This document shows, piece after piece, positions 10,246 through 21,028 of a stretch of 64,000 nt of DNA (positions within the stretch are counted from its first letter, which is position 1; each line of letters opens with the position of its first letter). The position numbers and the translations under genes are program-made. The notes beneath the pieces were generated by a model. The model worked only from the letters and a program-made list of their open reading frames with translations. It ran no database searches and was not told the DNA's origin. This DNA is from Chrysemys picta bellii (Eukaryota; Chordata; Testudines; Emydidae): positions 100,438,434 through 100,502,433 of the forward strand of contig NC_088795.1 in NCBI RefSeq assembly GCF_011386835.1. The letters run 5' to 3'.

Positions 10246-10608
10246 TAGAATTCTCTGACAGTGTCAACAAAAGGCATGAGCAAAGGTGATCTAGTGGATA
10301 CAATGTACTTGGATTTTCAGAAAGCCTTTGACAAGGTCCCTCATCAAAGGCTCTTAAGCAAACTAAGCAGTCATGGGATAGAGGGGAAGTCCTCTCATGG
10401 ATCAATAATTGGTTAAAAGATAGGAAAGAAAGGATAGGAATAAATGGTCAGTTTTCACAATGAAGAAAGGTAAATAGCAGGGTCTCCCAAGAATCCGTAC
10501 TGGGACCTGTGCTGTTCAACACAGTCAGAAATGATCTGGAAGAGTGGGTGAACAGAGAGGTGGCAAAATTTGCAGACAATACAAAATTACTCAAGATAGT
10601 TAAGTCCA
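10246..10608 (+). mobile_element. CR1 LINE relic, RT core
   Basis: The sense-strand RT core gives DTMYLDFQKAFDKVPHQRLL at about 10290-10350. Further along, 'LGPVLFNT', 'NDLEEWVN' and 'VAKFADNTKLLKIVK' are readable near 10500-10605. The F-A-D-D catalytic motif reads F-A-D-N, and frames are broken. It is the same CR1 family and strand as 8575-9073. It ends abruptly at about 10608, where L1-like sequence begins. Confidence 0.75.
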
Positions 10609-11130
10609 AAACATGGGGCAGAGACATTTCACTTACAAACTCAAATGGACTGGGATTGGACTGGACTTAACAAAATGTGCTCCAAGTGTCTCCATCATAG
10701 ACAGCCAACAGAAATTACTGTTTTACCTTCATTGGTCTCCTACCAGCCTTTATAAGATTGTGATAAAGGATACTGATGTCTTCCGGTGCTTTTGGGCTCT
10801 GTGAGGCCTGCTGCTACATATGCTATTGGCAAGTTCTATGACTGTTTTTTGGGAGGGGTATTCCAGGATTCTCTTACCCTCCAAGTGATAGTTCTTCTCG
10901 TCACAGCTGTTCATATTGGGTGCACAGTTTCTAGATTTCATGAACTACCTCCATGGATACTGGCTTCTATTTATTCTATAACACAGAGGGAAAAACAACT
11001 AGTGCTACAGAAATGGAAGTCCTCAACATCCCCATGAGTAGAGGACTGGACTTATGAACTTTGTGATTTGGCAGCCCTGGAAATGGTAGCAAACAAAAGA
11101 CATAAAAGAGTTGAGTTTTTTGGAAATGGT
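10609..11130 (+). pseudogene. L1-type LINE ORF2 C-terminal remnant
   Basis: Discontinuous plus-strand frames read HWSPTSLYKIVIKDTDVF at about 10733-10788, then 'LASIYSITQREKQLVLQKW' at 10954-11020, then EDWTYELCDLAALEMVANKR at 11041-11101. The order and spacing match the C-terminal domain of L1 ORF2 (a 'TP-x-x-L-x-x-M' segment, then an 'REKQLxL' and 'WxxELxDLxxLE' tail). Several stops and frameshifts are present. L1 is a minority LINE in a CR1-rich genome, which makes this relic worth noting. The 3' UTR may extend into 11131-11340. Confidence 0.6.
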
Positions 11131-13298
11131 CTTTTCCGCTTAACATATACAGTGAATGATCTATTGCTATATACCTCTATCATAATACCACCTACATGTT
11201 CTTCATTCATTTTTTTCCTGTCTTCTCCTCTTTCCCCTCTGAAGAATTTCCCCCCTTCTTTCTGGGGAGCTGCATCACCTGATTGGATTGATGGTAATTA
11301 TATAGTTAACTAGCATCCAATAATAAAAACCTTTGATTAAAGTGAAAGGGCTTCCTGACCCTAAAACCAAATTCTTCCCTAGTACCTATTCCTGTTTTAT
11401 TTAATCCCCTCTCTTGCAACATTTACAGACATTAAACAGTAGTTAGAACTCAACCAATCAAAACTCTTTCCCGAAGAAACTCTGCACCCTGAAAACAAGC
11501 TCATATCCAATACCAATAATAAACAAACTGTCTGGTGGAAACTGCGTAAAACTCGTGCAATATAAAGTGGCTGTTCTAAACAAACTGAAGAATGAAAACA
11601 ATATTCTAGGGCTAAGAAACTACACTAAATATAGAGGTGGGCAAACATTTTGTTGGGCAATGCTTTACTGACCAAGGGGGGAAAAAATCTACTTTTCCTG
11701 TTGTTAGGGTAGGGCACATTGTTCTCTGAAAAGCCACAAGCTTTGTGCCTGCAACTGTAGATAACACCTTTCTCCAGGCAAAAACGTTAAAAGCACTGTC
11801 TATCTGTCTGCTTCCCACGAGAACCAGTGAAATAGTGTTCCAACGCAGCACCCACCCAAACCCATACCCCTTCAGATAGTCCACACTGTAGCACAAATTG
11901 CTCATGTGTCTCTAGGTTAAACTCTAGAATGATAAAAATTTAGTGGGTTTTTTCAACCAAACACTAATAGTAACTTGTTTTTTAATAGGGATTCAAAGCT
12001 TATTGTATTTCGTCACACAACTTTTAGGAAAAGTAAGAGCATAGAATATTGTAGAGGAAAAACATAACTAAGGCAATTATAGTAGCACATCCCAATAATA
12101 AAACAGCAAATAAGATCACAGCTACCTCAGCTGTATTACAGAAGTAACAGGCAATGAAAAAAAGAACCAGACACAAGCAACTTTATTACATTGTCCCAGG
12201 TAGCTGCTGTAGAAACCAAGAGGAAACCTTTAATTTAAGTACAATATTTAGTGATATGTGGAAACAACAGCAATACTTTAACCACAGTATCAAGTCCAGT
12301 CACCCAGAATCCCAAAAAGACAAAACTGCTAAAGAAAATGACTTTGCCCTTTTGCTGTCTGGAATCCGGATGTCTTGCAGAGTGGGGAAAGGGGAGGAAG
12401 GGAGTTGCAGTTTTTACATTGTCCTTTCATTACTCAAAATACTGACACACCCCAATATCCTTCTGCAGAGACAGATCCCTTACAGCTGCCTAGTTTTAGC
12501 ACCTTTTGTTGTAGTAATAGTTGAATATTTTCTCAAAAGTCACCCAGGCATTTCCCCCCTATAATTTTAGTGACCTGATTTCCTGTTCATTGCCTTTTTA
12601 AAAACTCCACAGCCTTAGTGTGGCTGATTTTAATCTTCATCTCAGTGTCTTTTTCTGATTCAAGATCAAGGAAGTTTTTTTCCTAATTTGATTCATTTAG
12701 TTTCTGTCAACTTCCTAAATTCATATTTCATGTACGCAAGGTCTCATTCTTGACTTTGTTGTTGCAGGTGCATGAGAGCTATTTGATCATCACAAACTCA
12801 TTTCTTGCTGCACTTTCGGTTGTCCATTATAGATCTCGACATTTCCTTGCACATTCTTAAATGATTTCATTGTCTGTTCTTCTTCACAGTCCTCCTCACT
12901 CAATCAGTTAATTGACAATCCTAATTCTAGCCTTGTTCCAATTACTGACACTTGCACCACCTTTCAAATTTTGCATGTTATGCTCTTTTTGTGTACTCAG
13001 GACATGAAGATTAGAGGACATGGGCTGGGAAATCCCTGCAGGGCTTATGAACTTTATATGCATTTCCATGAAAGAACAGACCGCATATTTGCTTATGAAT
13101 TTTCTAAAACTAGACAGATCTAATTACTACTATGCAGACTTAATGTCAGAATCAAGCAGTCAGTAACCTCAAAGTTCATAAGTTTGATCTTAACAGATAT
13201 CTAAAAGTTAATCACTTTTTCAGATTTCATGATTTAACATATAGGAATATTAATGGAAATGCACTAATACATGCTTACTACCACTTGTTAGCTGTGGG
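11131..13298. other. No gene seen
   Basis: No motif-bearing ORF or clear repeat boundary was recognised. The frames here (for example 97 aa at 11612-11905 minus and 136 aa at 12154-12564 plus) show no family signature, and the window gives no promoter or splice context for them. Confidence 0.5.
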
Positions 13299-13365
13299 CC
13301 ACATTCTGCTCTCAGTTACTCTGGATTTACAGCGGTGTGATTGAGAGCAGAATTTGGCTGTATAT
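13299..13365. repeat. Short palindromic MITE-like repeat
   Basis: The ends 'cacattctgctctca' and 'tgagagcagaatttgg' are inverted copies around 'gttactctggatttacagc'. It belongs to the dispersed palindromic family with a 'cagattctg' lead-in. Confidence 0.6.
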
Positions 13366-13540
13366 CTTTGGCTGTAGAAATGTTTATGAATTGTATCAAC
13401 TAACTGCTCCTTACAATCAAGCTATGTCTACACTACAAAGTTAAGTAGTCAATCTTCCACTGCTGTAATTAATCTGCTTTTTCATGTCCACACAATACTC
13501 CTTGTGATAGCAGAGCTCGTCGACAGTTGGTGCTCTTAGA

Positions 13541-13630
13541 ATCATAGAATATTAGGGTTGGAAGAGACTTTAGGAGGTCAACTAGTCCAACACCCTGCTC
13601 AAAGCAGGACCAAACACTAACTAAATCATC
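13541..13630 (-). mobile_element. CR1 3'-terminal fragment
   Basis: The sequence 'agaatcatagaatattaggg' followed by 'ttggaagagactttaggagg' and 'ccctgctcaaagcaggacc' is the antisense 3' end of a CR1, with the 8-bp tail repeat unit at its left edge. It is only about 90 bp long and sits inside the Harbinger element. Confidence 0.85.
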
Positions 13631-13989
13631 TCTTGCATTGACAGATAGACCAGTGCACCGGGGGTAGCTAACCCACTGTTCAACTCACCACCATCTGCTG
13701 CTGGGTATTCTGGGAAGGGTTCACAGTACCTCATGGGGATGGATTCACCATCCCATGATGCAGTTTTCTCCATCCCATCATTCCATGGGCTTGCGACTAT
13801 GTTTCTCACCACTTTTCAACTGCTCCTGTAAACTGCGCACCTGCCATCTCTGTCTCAAAACATGGATCCTCAATGCTCTCCAGTATTGTGATGAGCATTA
13901 TGAACACAACGAGGCTGATCCTGTAGTGTTTCACGAGTTGCAAATCTGATAATAACTCCGTGGGGTGTGCTTTTCCGTGTCCCATGGAA

Positions 13990-14930
13990 AGAAACAATTC
14001 AAGATTGCTTTTGGCATTCACAGAGCAGCTGAACATGGTGGACGGTTGGTTCTGGTTGCAGGAAACAAACACTGAGTGGTGGGATAGCATTGTTATACAG
14101 GTATGGGATGACAAGCAGTGATTGCAAAACTTTTAGATGTGCAAAGCCACCTTCCTGGAACTGTGTGCGGTGCTACCCCTGCCCTCCGGTGCAAGGACAC
14201 CAAAATGACAGCTGCAAGTGTGTATGGCCATTAATCGCCTCCTGCTATGAAGGACTAAGACTCTGGGTAATGTGCGGGAAATAGTGGTCAGCTTTGTGGC
14301 AATGTAATTCCCTAACTGTGGTGGGGCGATAGATGGCACGCAAGCATATCCCAATTTTAGCCCAAGACCATCTTGCGACAGAGTACATCAGCAGAAATGG
14401 CTACTTCGCTACGGTATTGCAAGCTGTGGTGGATTACCAGGATCATTTCACTGATATCAATACGGGATGGTCAGGGAAGGTGCATGATGCATGCATCTTC
14501 AGGAACACTGGCCTGTACAGAAAGCTGCAAGCAAGGACTTTCTTTCCAGACCAGAAGATTCCAGTTGGGGATGTAGAGATGCCAATAGTGATCCTTGAAG
14601 ACCCATCCTACCCCTTGCTCCAGTGGCTCATGAAGCCTTACAGCGGAAACCTTGACTGAAGCAAGGAGCACTTCAACAACAGGCTCAGTAGGTGCAGAAT
14701 GACTGTCAAATGTGACTTTGGCAGCTTAAAGGGTTGTTGGCACTGCCTTTTTGGCAGGTGAGACCTCAGTGAGGAAAGTATTTCTGGGGTCATAGCACTC
14801 TGCTGTGCTCTGCATAACATTTGTGAAGCTATGGGAGAGAAGTTTCCACAGGGGTGGAGCATTGAGGTGGATCAGGTGACTGCTGATTTTGAACAGCCAG
14901 ATACCAGAGCTATTAGAGGGGCTTAACTAG
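13990..14930 (+). pseudogene. Harbinger (HARBI1-like) DDE transposase remnant
   Basis: The best frame, 14333-14659 (108 aa), carries HIPILAQDHLATEYISRNGY, VVDYQDHFTDINTGWSGKVH, DACIFRNTGLYRKLQARTFF and VILEDPSYPLLQWLMKPYSG. This is the catalytic core of a PIF/Harbinger nuclease, with D in 'VVDYQ' and D in 'LEDPSYPL' at the usual spacing. A stop follows 'GNLD', and the next segment (14655-14910) continues in another frame (FNNRLSRCRMTVKCDFG-type, then ICEAMGEKFP-type and FEQPDTRAI). Upstream, 13990-14120 gives 'WFWLQETNTEWWDSIVIQVW'. It would cut and paste the element at 3-bp target sites; here it is inactivated by several stops and frame changes. Confidence 0.8.
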
Positions 14931-15240
14931 GGGCTATTTGAATCAGGGAGGTTTTGAAGGAGCATTTTGACAATGAGCCCCAGTAACATGTCTGTCTGTA
15001 ATGCATTAAGCCAGGCATTGTTTTCTTGCACCGTAATATGAACCTTGTAATGAATGATTGCTGTGTGTGTTAAATTTACAATGCAAATGCACCAATTGCT
15101 GGTGTGTATCAATTCAGCAGCAACCACCATTCATAGGAGACAAATAAAGATTCCTTATCTTTCTATAAGTACATTTTTATTCAACAGCAATACAAACATT
15201 TCTGTGTTCTGCAAGGGATATGAAAATGAAAAGCACATTT

Positions 15241-15790
15241 TCACATGAGGCTCTCACAGTTGTGTATATGTCCAGCTGTCATTGTGATACATGTCCCTTG
15301 GAGTGGAGTGCATGGGGTACTGAGAGAGCCCAGGAACATGCAAAGTATGTGTGTGGGGAATGTAGGGAGGGCATGGAAGGCAGTTCTGTATGGGCTCTGG
15401 TGAGCATGGATGTGTTCCATCTGCAGTTCAGTCAGGGATCTCAGCACATCTGTTTGGTCCTGCAGCAGTTGTATCATCTGCTCCTGCCCCTGTTTCCTCT
15501 CCTGGCTATCCATACACAGTTCCTCATTGATAGCCTCTCTCCATGCACTCTGCTCGCAATCCGAAGCATCAGAGGATTGCAGCACCTCATGGAATATGTC
15601 TTCCTTACGCCTCCTGTTTCATCTCCTTATCTGATGGAACCACTCAGCCAGAGTGCTGGGACTGGCTAGACCCCTCTGGAGTTAAGAAGAAGTCCTGGTT
15701 CGTCATTCCACTGGATGTCCCTGTCACCTGTTCCTCATCCTCATCCAATTCCACTTCTTCAACCACCATGTCATCCTGGGGTGCACTGTG
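15241..15790 (-). pseudogene. Harbinger accessory (MYB/SANT-like) protein, C-terminal remnant
   Basis: On minus, 15790-15600 reads VVEEVELDEDEEQVTGTSSG then MTNQDFFLTPEGSSQSQHSG. After a frame break, 15585-15241 gives SDASDCEQSAWREAINEELC, ERKQGQEQMIQLLQDQTDVL and RSLTELQMEHIHAHQSPY. The acidic stretch followed by a Gln/Glu-rich, coiled-coil-like tail is the C-terminal half of the second Harbinger protein, which helps transposase reach the nucleus and bind DNA. The MYB/SANT DNA-binding domain that should precede it (coordinates above 15800) is not recognisable. Confidence 0.7.
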
Positions 15791-15930
15791 CTAGCCACTG
15801 TCTCCAGCCTCCCCTCCCCCCAAAAATATGTATGCAGCTCTTGGCGGTGGAGGTGGGTTCAGTCTCTCAGGTATTATTGAGGGGATTGGTTAAATATTGT
15901 GGGCTGTGGCTCTAACCACTCTTAATGTCT

Positions 15931-17406
15931 TCTTCCCATGGGGGTAAAATCCTGCTCCCATTTTCATGGCTATGAAGGGCCCCTCCCAGCAGATGTGGTA
16001 GCAGTTCCCTACAGGTCAGGGTCGGGCAAAGGATCATATTTCAGTATGTTTTTGCTTCTGAATTCTGATAAGCTCATGGGTGCTTTGTCTAACTCCAGAC
16101 AATCATTTAAGTGATTTCTGTGCTCTTCACTTTTCTGCGTTCCAGGTGTCTGCGGTTACCTCATTAACTATTTTAGAGGCATTCAGGGGAAATTCGATGC
16201 CTGTCTGTGGTATAGTCAACATACCCATCAATCAGGCCAGGCCCAGAATTTAGAGACACCCAGTAGGCAGCACAGGCTGTATTTAGTCAGCCTGAGAGCT
16301 ACAGAGACAGGGAAAATTACAAGGTCTTTCTGCATCCAGTGACCTTAATAATGAATTTCCTTAATATTCATTATTCATAAAATGTCCTGTCTCTGCCCTC
16401 CCTCGAGGGACACTACAATGGACATCCTTTCTCCACTTTCCCTTGACTTTTCATATCTGATGTGTTTTCAGGGCACTCTCTTTCAGCAACACAAACAGAT
16501 GTGGCACATAAATGAAAGGTGACCTTTATGCACATGGAAAGAGTTCTCATGAATTGCAGGAAGTAATAGACTATATGGTCTTTTTTATGTACAGCACTTC
16601 CCAAGAAGAATTCCGTGACCATAATACAGACCCTTAAGTACCAACCAAAAGCAGACTCCTGAGTATCCAGCCTTACAAAGACCTCTGCTTTTGTCCTTTA
16701 GACAAAAGGCTGCAGTCTATTAAATTCTTCCGCTCAGTTTGAAATAAAGACTATATTAAATAGACTTCATTGTGTATTTCTACTGATAGAGAATGCTTTG
16801 GGGAGCTATTGGAATGTCTAGTGGACTAATCTACCATTTTATTAAATAGTATTATAGTAAGTGCCTATTTAAATAGAGTTTGAAGTGGGGTATGATTAAT
16901 AGGATAGTGTCAAGCATCACTTTCCACATCCACAGTATTCCCAATTTATTATACTGTTCATTAGCAATCTGCACTAGAGGTTCCATGGCTTTTTTACAGC
17001 TGCCATGAAATGCTCAACAGACCTTCCCCCTTTCCCTCACAATCACCCACTTCCACATCACAAAATCCCTAATCTCTAAAGTACAACCCTAATCTCCTTT
17101 ATTCACCCACTCTCACACTTCCCACAATCCAAACTCTTGGCCCCTTACCCTATGACTGCTTGTCCATCAGACACTTTCTTTCATTCACTCACAGTTGTGC
17201 TATTTTCCCCTCTCCCCCAATATTGTTGCCTTTTAGTCTGATTAAGCCACACCACATCTCACTGGCCAAACCACATCCCTTGTGCCAAATTGCACCTCTT
17301 CCTTCCCTATAAAGCCACAGAGGAACTCTCCTCATCCCAGCCAGTCAGGAAGGGGCCCTGGTCCTTGGATACTGGTTAAGTGTGCTCCTTGTCTTTCTTC
17401 TGCTCT
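15931..17406. other. No gene seen
   Basis: There is no recognisable coding or repeat family. From 17000 to 17340 the plus strand is C/T-rich, with many 'ccctaatctc'- and 'cacatc'-type words. Confidence 0.45.
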
Positions 17407-17572
17407 CCCAGCAGCCAAAGAGGATGTAAGAGGACCCTAATCTTTCCCTTTTCCTCACATGTGTGTTGTCATGGATAGAGCTGGTCGAATTATTTGCCAA
17501 ATTATTTAATATTCTTTGTGAAGTGAGCCTCCTTTCTGCTTGTGACCTAACCCATGTATTTGTCATTCACAC
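17407..17572 (+). repeat. Left arm of a long-range inverted repeat
   Basis: The segment starting 'cccagcagccaaag' and including 'accctaatctttccc', 'cctcacatgtgtgt' and 'atattctttgtgaagt' is repeated in reverse complement at 18917-19080. By eye roughly three quarters or more of positions match, with a small indel near the middle. Confidence 0.75.
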
Positions 17573-17966
17573 GGTATGTATCTGAAACACAGTTTATAGG
17601 AATAAGCTTCCCTATGTGAGTCATTCACAGATTGTTCACTTTGACTTTTTCTTACTCATTATTTCAGGTGTATGATTGGTCATCTAAGGCACAGGGGGTC
17701 TGCTGATTGGACAGCTGATCCTCTTTAAAGAGAAAAATCACATAAAGTGAATAATGAATAGCAAATAATGAATAACAAAACTTCCGTATAAATTTTAGGA
17801 CAAACATTTATGTTACTAAACCAGCAGACATTCAAATACAGGAAACAGGGAATAATATGATTCCCCAAATAACTGTGGAACAAACTCAGCATAGTTATTC
17901 ATGAAAATATCAGAAAGTGAATTTTTTATATGACTAGCTGTAGTTATGGAAGCCCTACCTCATCCC

Positions 17967-18737
17967 TAGGGCCTTACCAAATTCACAGTCCGTTTTGGTC
18001 AATTTCACAGTCATCGGATTTTAAAAATCATAAATTTCATTATTTCAGCTATTTAAATCTGAATTTCACGGTGTTGTAATTTTACGGGTCCTGACCCATA
18101 AAAGAGTTGTGGGAGAGAGGGGTCACAAGGTTATTGTAGGTGGGGTTGCGGTACTTCTACCCTTACTTCTGTGCTGCTGCTGGCGGCGGCGCTGCCTTCA
18201 GAGCTGAGCAGCTGGAGAGCAGCGGCTGCGGACCAGGAGCTCAGCTCTGGAGGCAGAGCCACCGCCAGCAGCAGCGCAGCAGTAAGGATGGCACGGTATG
18301 GTAGTGTCACCCTTACTTCTGCGCTGCTGCCTGCAGAGCTGGGCCCTCAGTCAGCAGGCACCATTCTCCTGCCACCCAGTTCTGAAGGCAGCAGCACAGA
18401 AGTAAGGATGGCATGGAATTGTATTGCCACCCTTACTTCTGTGCTGCTGTTGGCAGAGCACTTCCTTCAGAGCTGGGTGCCCAGCTAACAGCCACTGTTC
18501 AGCAACTGCCCAGATCTGAAGGCAGCACAGAAGCGAGGGTGGCAATACTGCAAACCCCCCCCCCCCAATAACTTTGTGACCCTACTGAAACTCTTTTTTG
18601 GGTCAGGTCCCCCAATTTAAGAAATGCCGGTCTCCCCTGTGAAATCTGTATAGTAAAGAGTAAAAGCACACAAAAGACCAGATTTCAGGGGGGAGACCAG
18701 ATGCGTTTTTCATGGCTGTGAATTTGATAGGGCCCTA
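17967..18737. mobile_element. 771-bp nonautonomous hAT with perfect 8-bp TSD
   Basis: The left end, TAGGGCCTTACCAAATTCAC, and the right end, whose complement is TAGGGCCCTATCAAATTCAC, form terminal inverted repeats. The 8-bp TSD ctcatccc is at 17959-17966 and 18738-18745. The interior is GC-rich and holds at least three copies of a 'cccttacttctgtgctgctg' unit in direct order, alternating with inverted 'agaagtaaggatggca' forms (18157-18540), then a C12 tract at 18555-18566. The 105-aa ORF at 18171-18488 is a by-product of this array. No transposase is present. Confidence 0.9.
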
Positions 18738-18916
18738 CTCATCCCCTAGATGCTAGGGATCCAGTAATTAATACCTCTCAGAAGGCATCACACCAACTTG
18801 CTGCTGTGTGGGGCTTGTTTGATTTTTAATCTGCTCCTGAGCTACAGAGTCATCCTCTCCCTCTCTTTCTCTCTGTCTCTGGCCCAGTGACCTCCCACTG
18901 CGGCTAAATACTTAAA

Positions 18917-19080
18917 GTATGAAAAACAAATACAAGGGCTAGGCCACAAACAGAAAGGAGGGATAACTTCACAAAGAATATTAGTCACTCACAGCAAATA
19001 GACCAGCTCTGTCCATAACCACACACATATGAGGAAAAAGGAAAGATTAGGGTATTCTTAAATCTGCTTTGGCTGTTGGG
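18917..19080 (-). repeat. Right arm of a long-range inverted repeat
   Basis: This is the reverse complement of 17407-17572. Diagnostic words are 'cacaaagaatatt', 'acacacatatgagg' and 'ggaaagattagggt'. Together the arms enclose about 1.35 kb, including the hAT at 17967-18737. Confidence 0.75.
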
Positions 19081-19668
19081 TTAGGTAATTCTTTTGTGCA
19101 TTGCAGTGGAGCCAAAACTCGGCTTTAGATACCTAACAACTTTTGTGCATCGAGGCTTTAGAGAATAAGCAAAGCATTGACCAGTGTGCTACCACAATCA
19201 GTTGTGTGGGATCTGTGTTCCAACACCACTAAGCAGGATTGTTGGGAGAAAGACTTATCTGTACACAGTACCACTGCATAATAATCCACTTTCAGCCTTG
19301 TACTAAATGTTGTTTACTTTCCCTGCTTTCATCAGCTTTCTAGCTCTCTTCCTCAGCCTTGTTATGCCAGATTTTCAAAAGGGCTTTGAACTCGTTTTCT
19401 AATGTTACATGCACAATGTTGAACTCCCAAGCTATTTTATGTGTGCACTTTTTCATCACCAAGTTATTGCATACATAAAAACTCCGATTTCTGTGCACAA
19501 ACTGCACAGTCAGTGAAATAAACCTACAGTAATGCAGTGGTGAATCAAGACCTATGTAGTGACAGCAACATAAAAGCAGTGTGAGAAAAACAGAAGCAGG
19601 CACTTGAGTTATGAAAAATTCAGTGCAAAACTGTCTGCAGTTTTTGAACTGGTTAAGATTTTTTAGCT

Positions 19669-19741
19669 TGTGTTAAGCAGGAGGTCAGACTAGGTGATCC
19701 ATCATGGTTGATTCTAGCCTTAAAATCTATGAATTGATGAA
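19669..19741 (+). mobile_element. CR1 3'-terminal fragment
   Basis: The string 'caggaggtcagactaggtga' followed by 'ttctagccttaaaatctatg' and 'aattgatga' is the sense-strand 3' end of a turtle CR1 subfamily with its short tail repeats. It is only about 70 bp. Confidence 0.8.
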
Positions 19742-20587
19742 GTCCCTTTTAAAAAATGATCCATACTCCCTTGCTGTCATGTACTCCTAAGCAATTCTGT
19801 TTTGGAAAAAGATTATAGCAAAGCAGGGAAAACGGAAAACACATTGTCAGTGTGATTTTTTTTATCAATTTTTGCCAATATCACCATTATTTTATGAATG
19901 GCATATGGCAGGTTATGATTTCTTCTCCACCTATTTTGCAAACCTGTCAAAAAGCCATAAAATGTCTCAATTCAATCGAGAGACTGGTCTCTGGAGGATG
20001 AGAGGAATTGGCCTGGGGCCCAGCAGGGAAAGCATTTCTGTATGTTTATTCAGATAGCATGCACCTACAGCATTAGAATACTGTACATTTCAATTTGTCA
20101 TCCCTTCTTTCAGGTTTCCTCCCCTCAGTGTGAAGGATAAGCTCCCCAAGACTCCTTACTGGGGATATCAACTTATCTGAGAACAGTGTTTTTTGTCTTA
20201 ACTATATGTAAACACACAGAGATATTTTCAGGTTTTGCAAAAAGATAACCTCTATGACTTTATTAAAATCTTGCAATAATCTTTGTTATGCTAATGATGA
20301 GGTATAGGGTTATTGCTGTTTCTTTTTTCCTTCATACAGTCAAGAAGGAAATAATAATTCCATAATAATGTGCAGGAATAATTAGCTCTGAGAGCAATTA
20401 AGGCGCCAGAAGGTGCCTGAACAGTAATAAAATTCTGATTTCTGTATTTATTCTGTAGTAAAATTTGTTGTTGTGTCTAAAGCAAGATGGCCTTTTCCCA
20501 AAAGCAATATAACACTGCTGGCTCAGTGCAATTCTTCCAGAGTAATTTGTTAAGAGGCACGTTTGTTTATCTGAAAACCTGGGTCCT

Positions 20588-20685
20588 GAAGCTGATCTCA
20601 CCTACACCAGTTTTATATCGGCACATACACATTGACTTTACTGGAGTTGCATCTGATTTACACCAGTATAAGTGAGATCAGAACC
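20588..20685. repeat. Palindromic MITE-like repeat
   Basis: The ends 'gaagctgatctcacctacac' and 'gtataagtgagatcagaa' are inverted copies, with 'gactttactggagttgcatc' in the centre. It is one of the clearest copies of the dispersed palindromic family in this window. Confidence 0.7.
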
Positions 20686-21004
20686 ACTCCCATGGGGAAG
20701 TACAGAAAACTGTTCAAATCTTTCTAAATTAAGTCTAGTTTCATTTTGAACCTGAAACTCAGCCCAGTTTAATAAAAGGCTTGCTATATTGCATGATTCC
20801 CATAGTTTCAACTGAAAACTCAGCATCTTTTATGAGCTTTACTTTGACTTGTTAGGTTAATTTGAAACCTTAATTATAAGACATGGAATTGCAGTATCCT
20901 GCAAACTGAAAACAAAAAGTTCGTCAAACCCCCTTTGAATCGGAGCAGCTGAGATTCATACAGCTGTAACAATAAAACCATTTTTCTCCTGGGGAAAAAG
21001 TGGA

Positions 21005-21028
21005 AAGAGAGAGAGAGAGAGAGAGAGA
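21005..21028. repeat. (GA)n microsatellite
   Basis: About 11 uninterrupted GA dinucleotides. Confidence 0.95.

Larger units (their letters stand above)
13424..15930 (+). mobile_element. Harbinger-type DNA transposon, two-ORF, decayed
   Basis: A left end resembling turtle Harbinger termini ('ctatgtctacactacaaag', 13424) is followed by a broken DDE transposase on plus (about 13990-14930) and a broken accessory ORF on minus (about 15790-15241), arranged convergently as in autonomous Harbingers. A short antisense CR1 3' fragment (13541-13630) lies in the left noncoding region. No matching right terminus was found, so the right boundary is approximate. Confidence 0.75.

Noticed and set aside
18171..18488. 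105-aa Ala/Ser-rich ORF
   Set aside because: It lies fully inside the GC-rich array of a TSD-flanked nonautonomous hAT.
18157..18540. Repeated unit that could suggest a CRISPR array
   Set aside because: Units are not evenly spaced, occur in both orientations and lie in a hAT element; a vertebrate context is clear.
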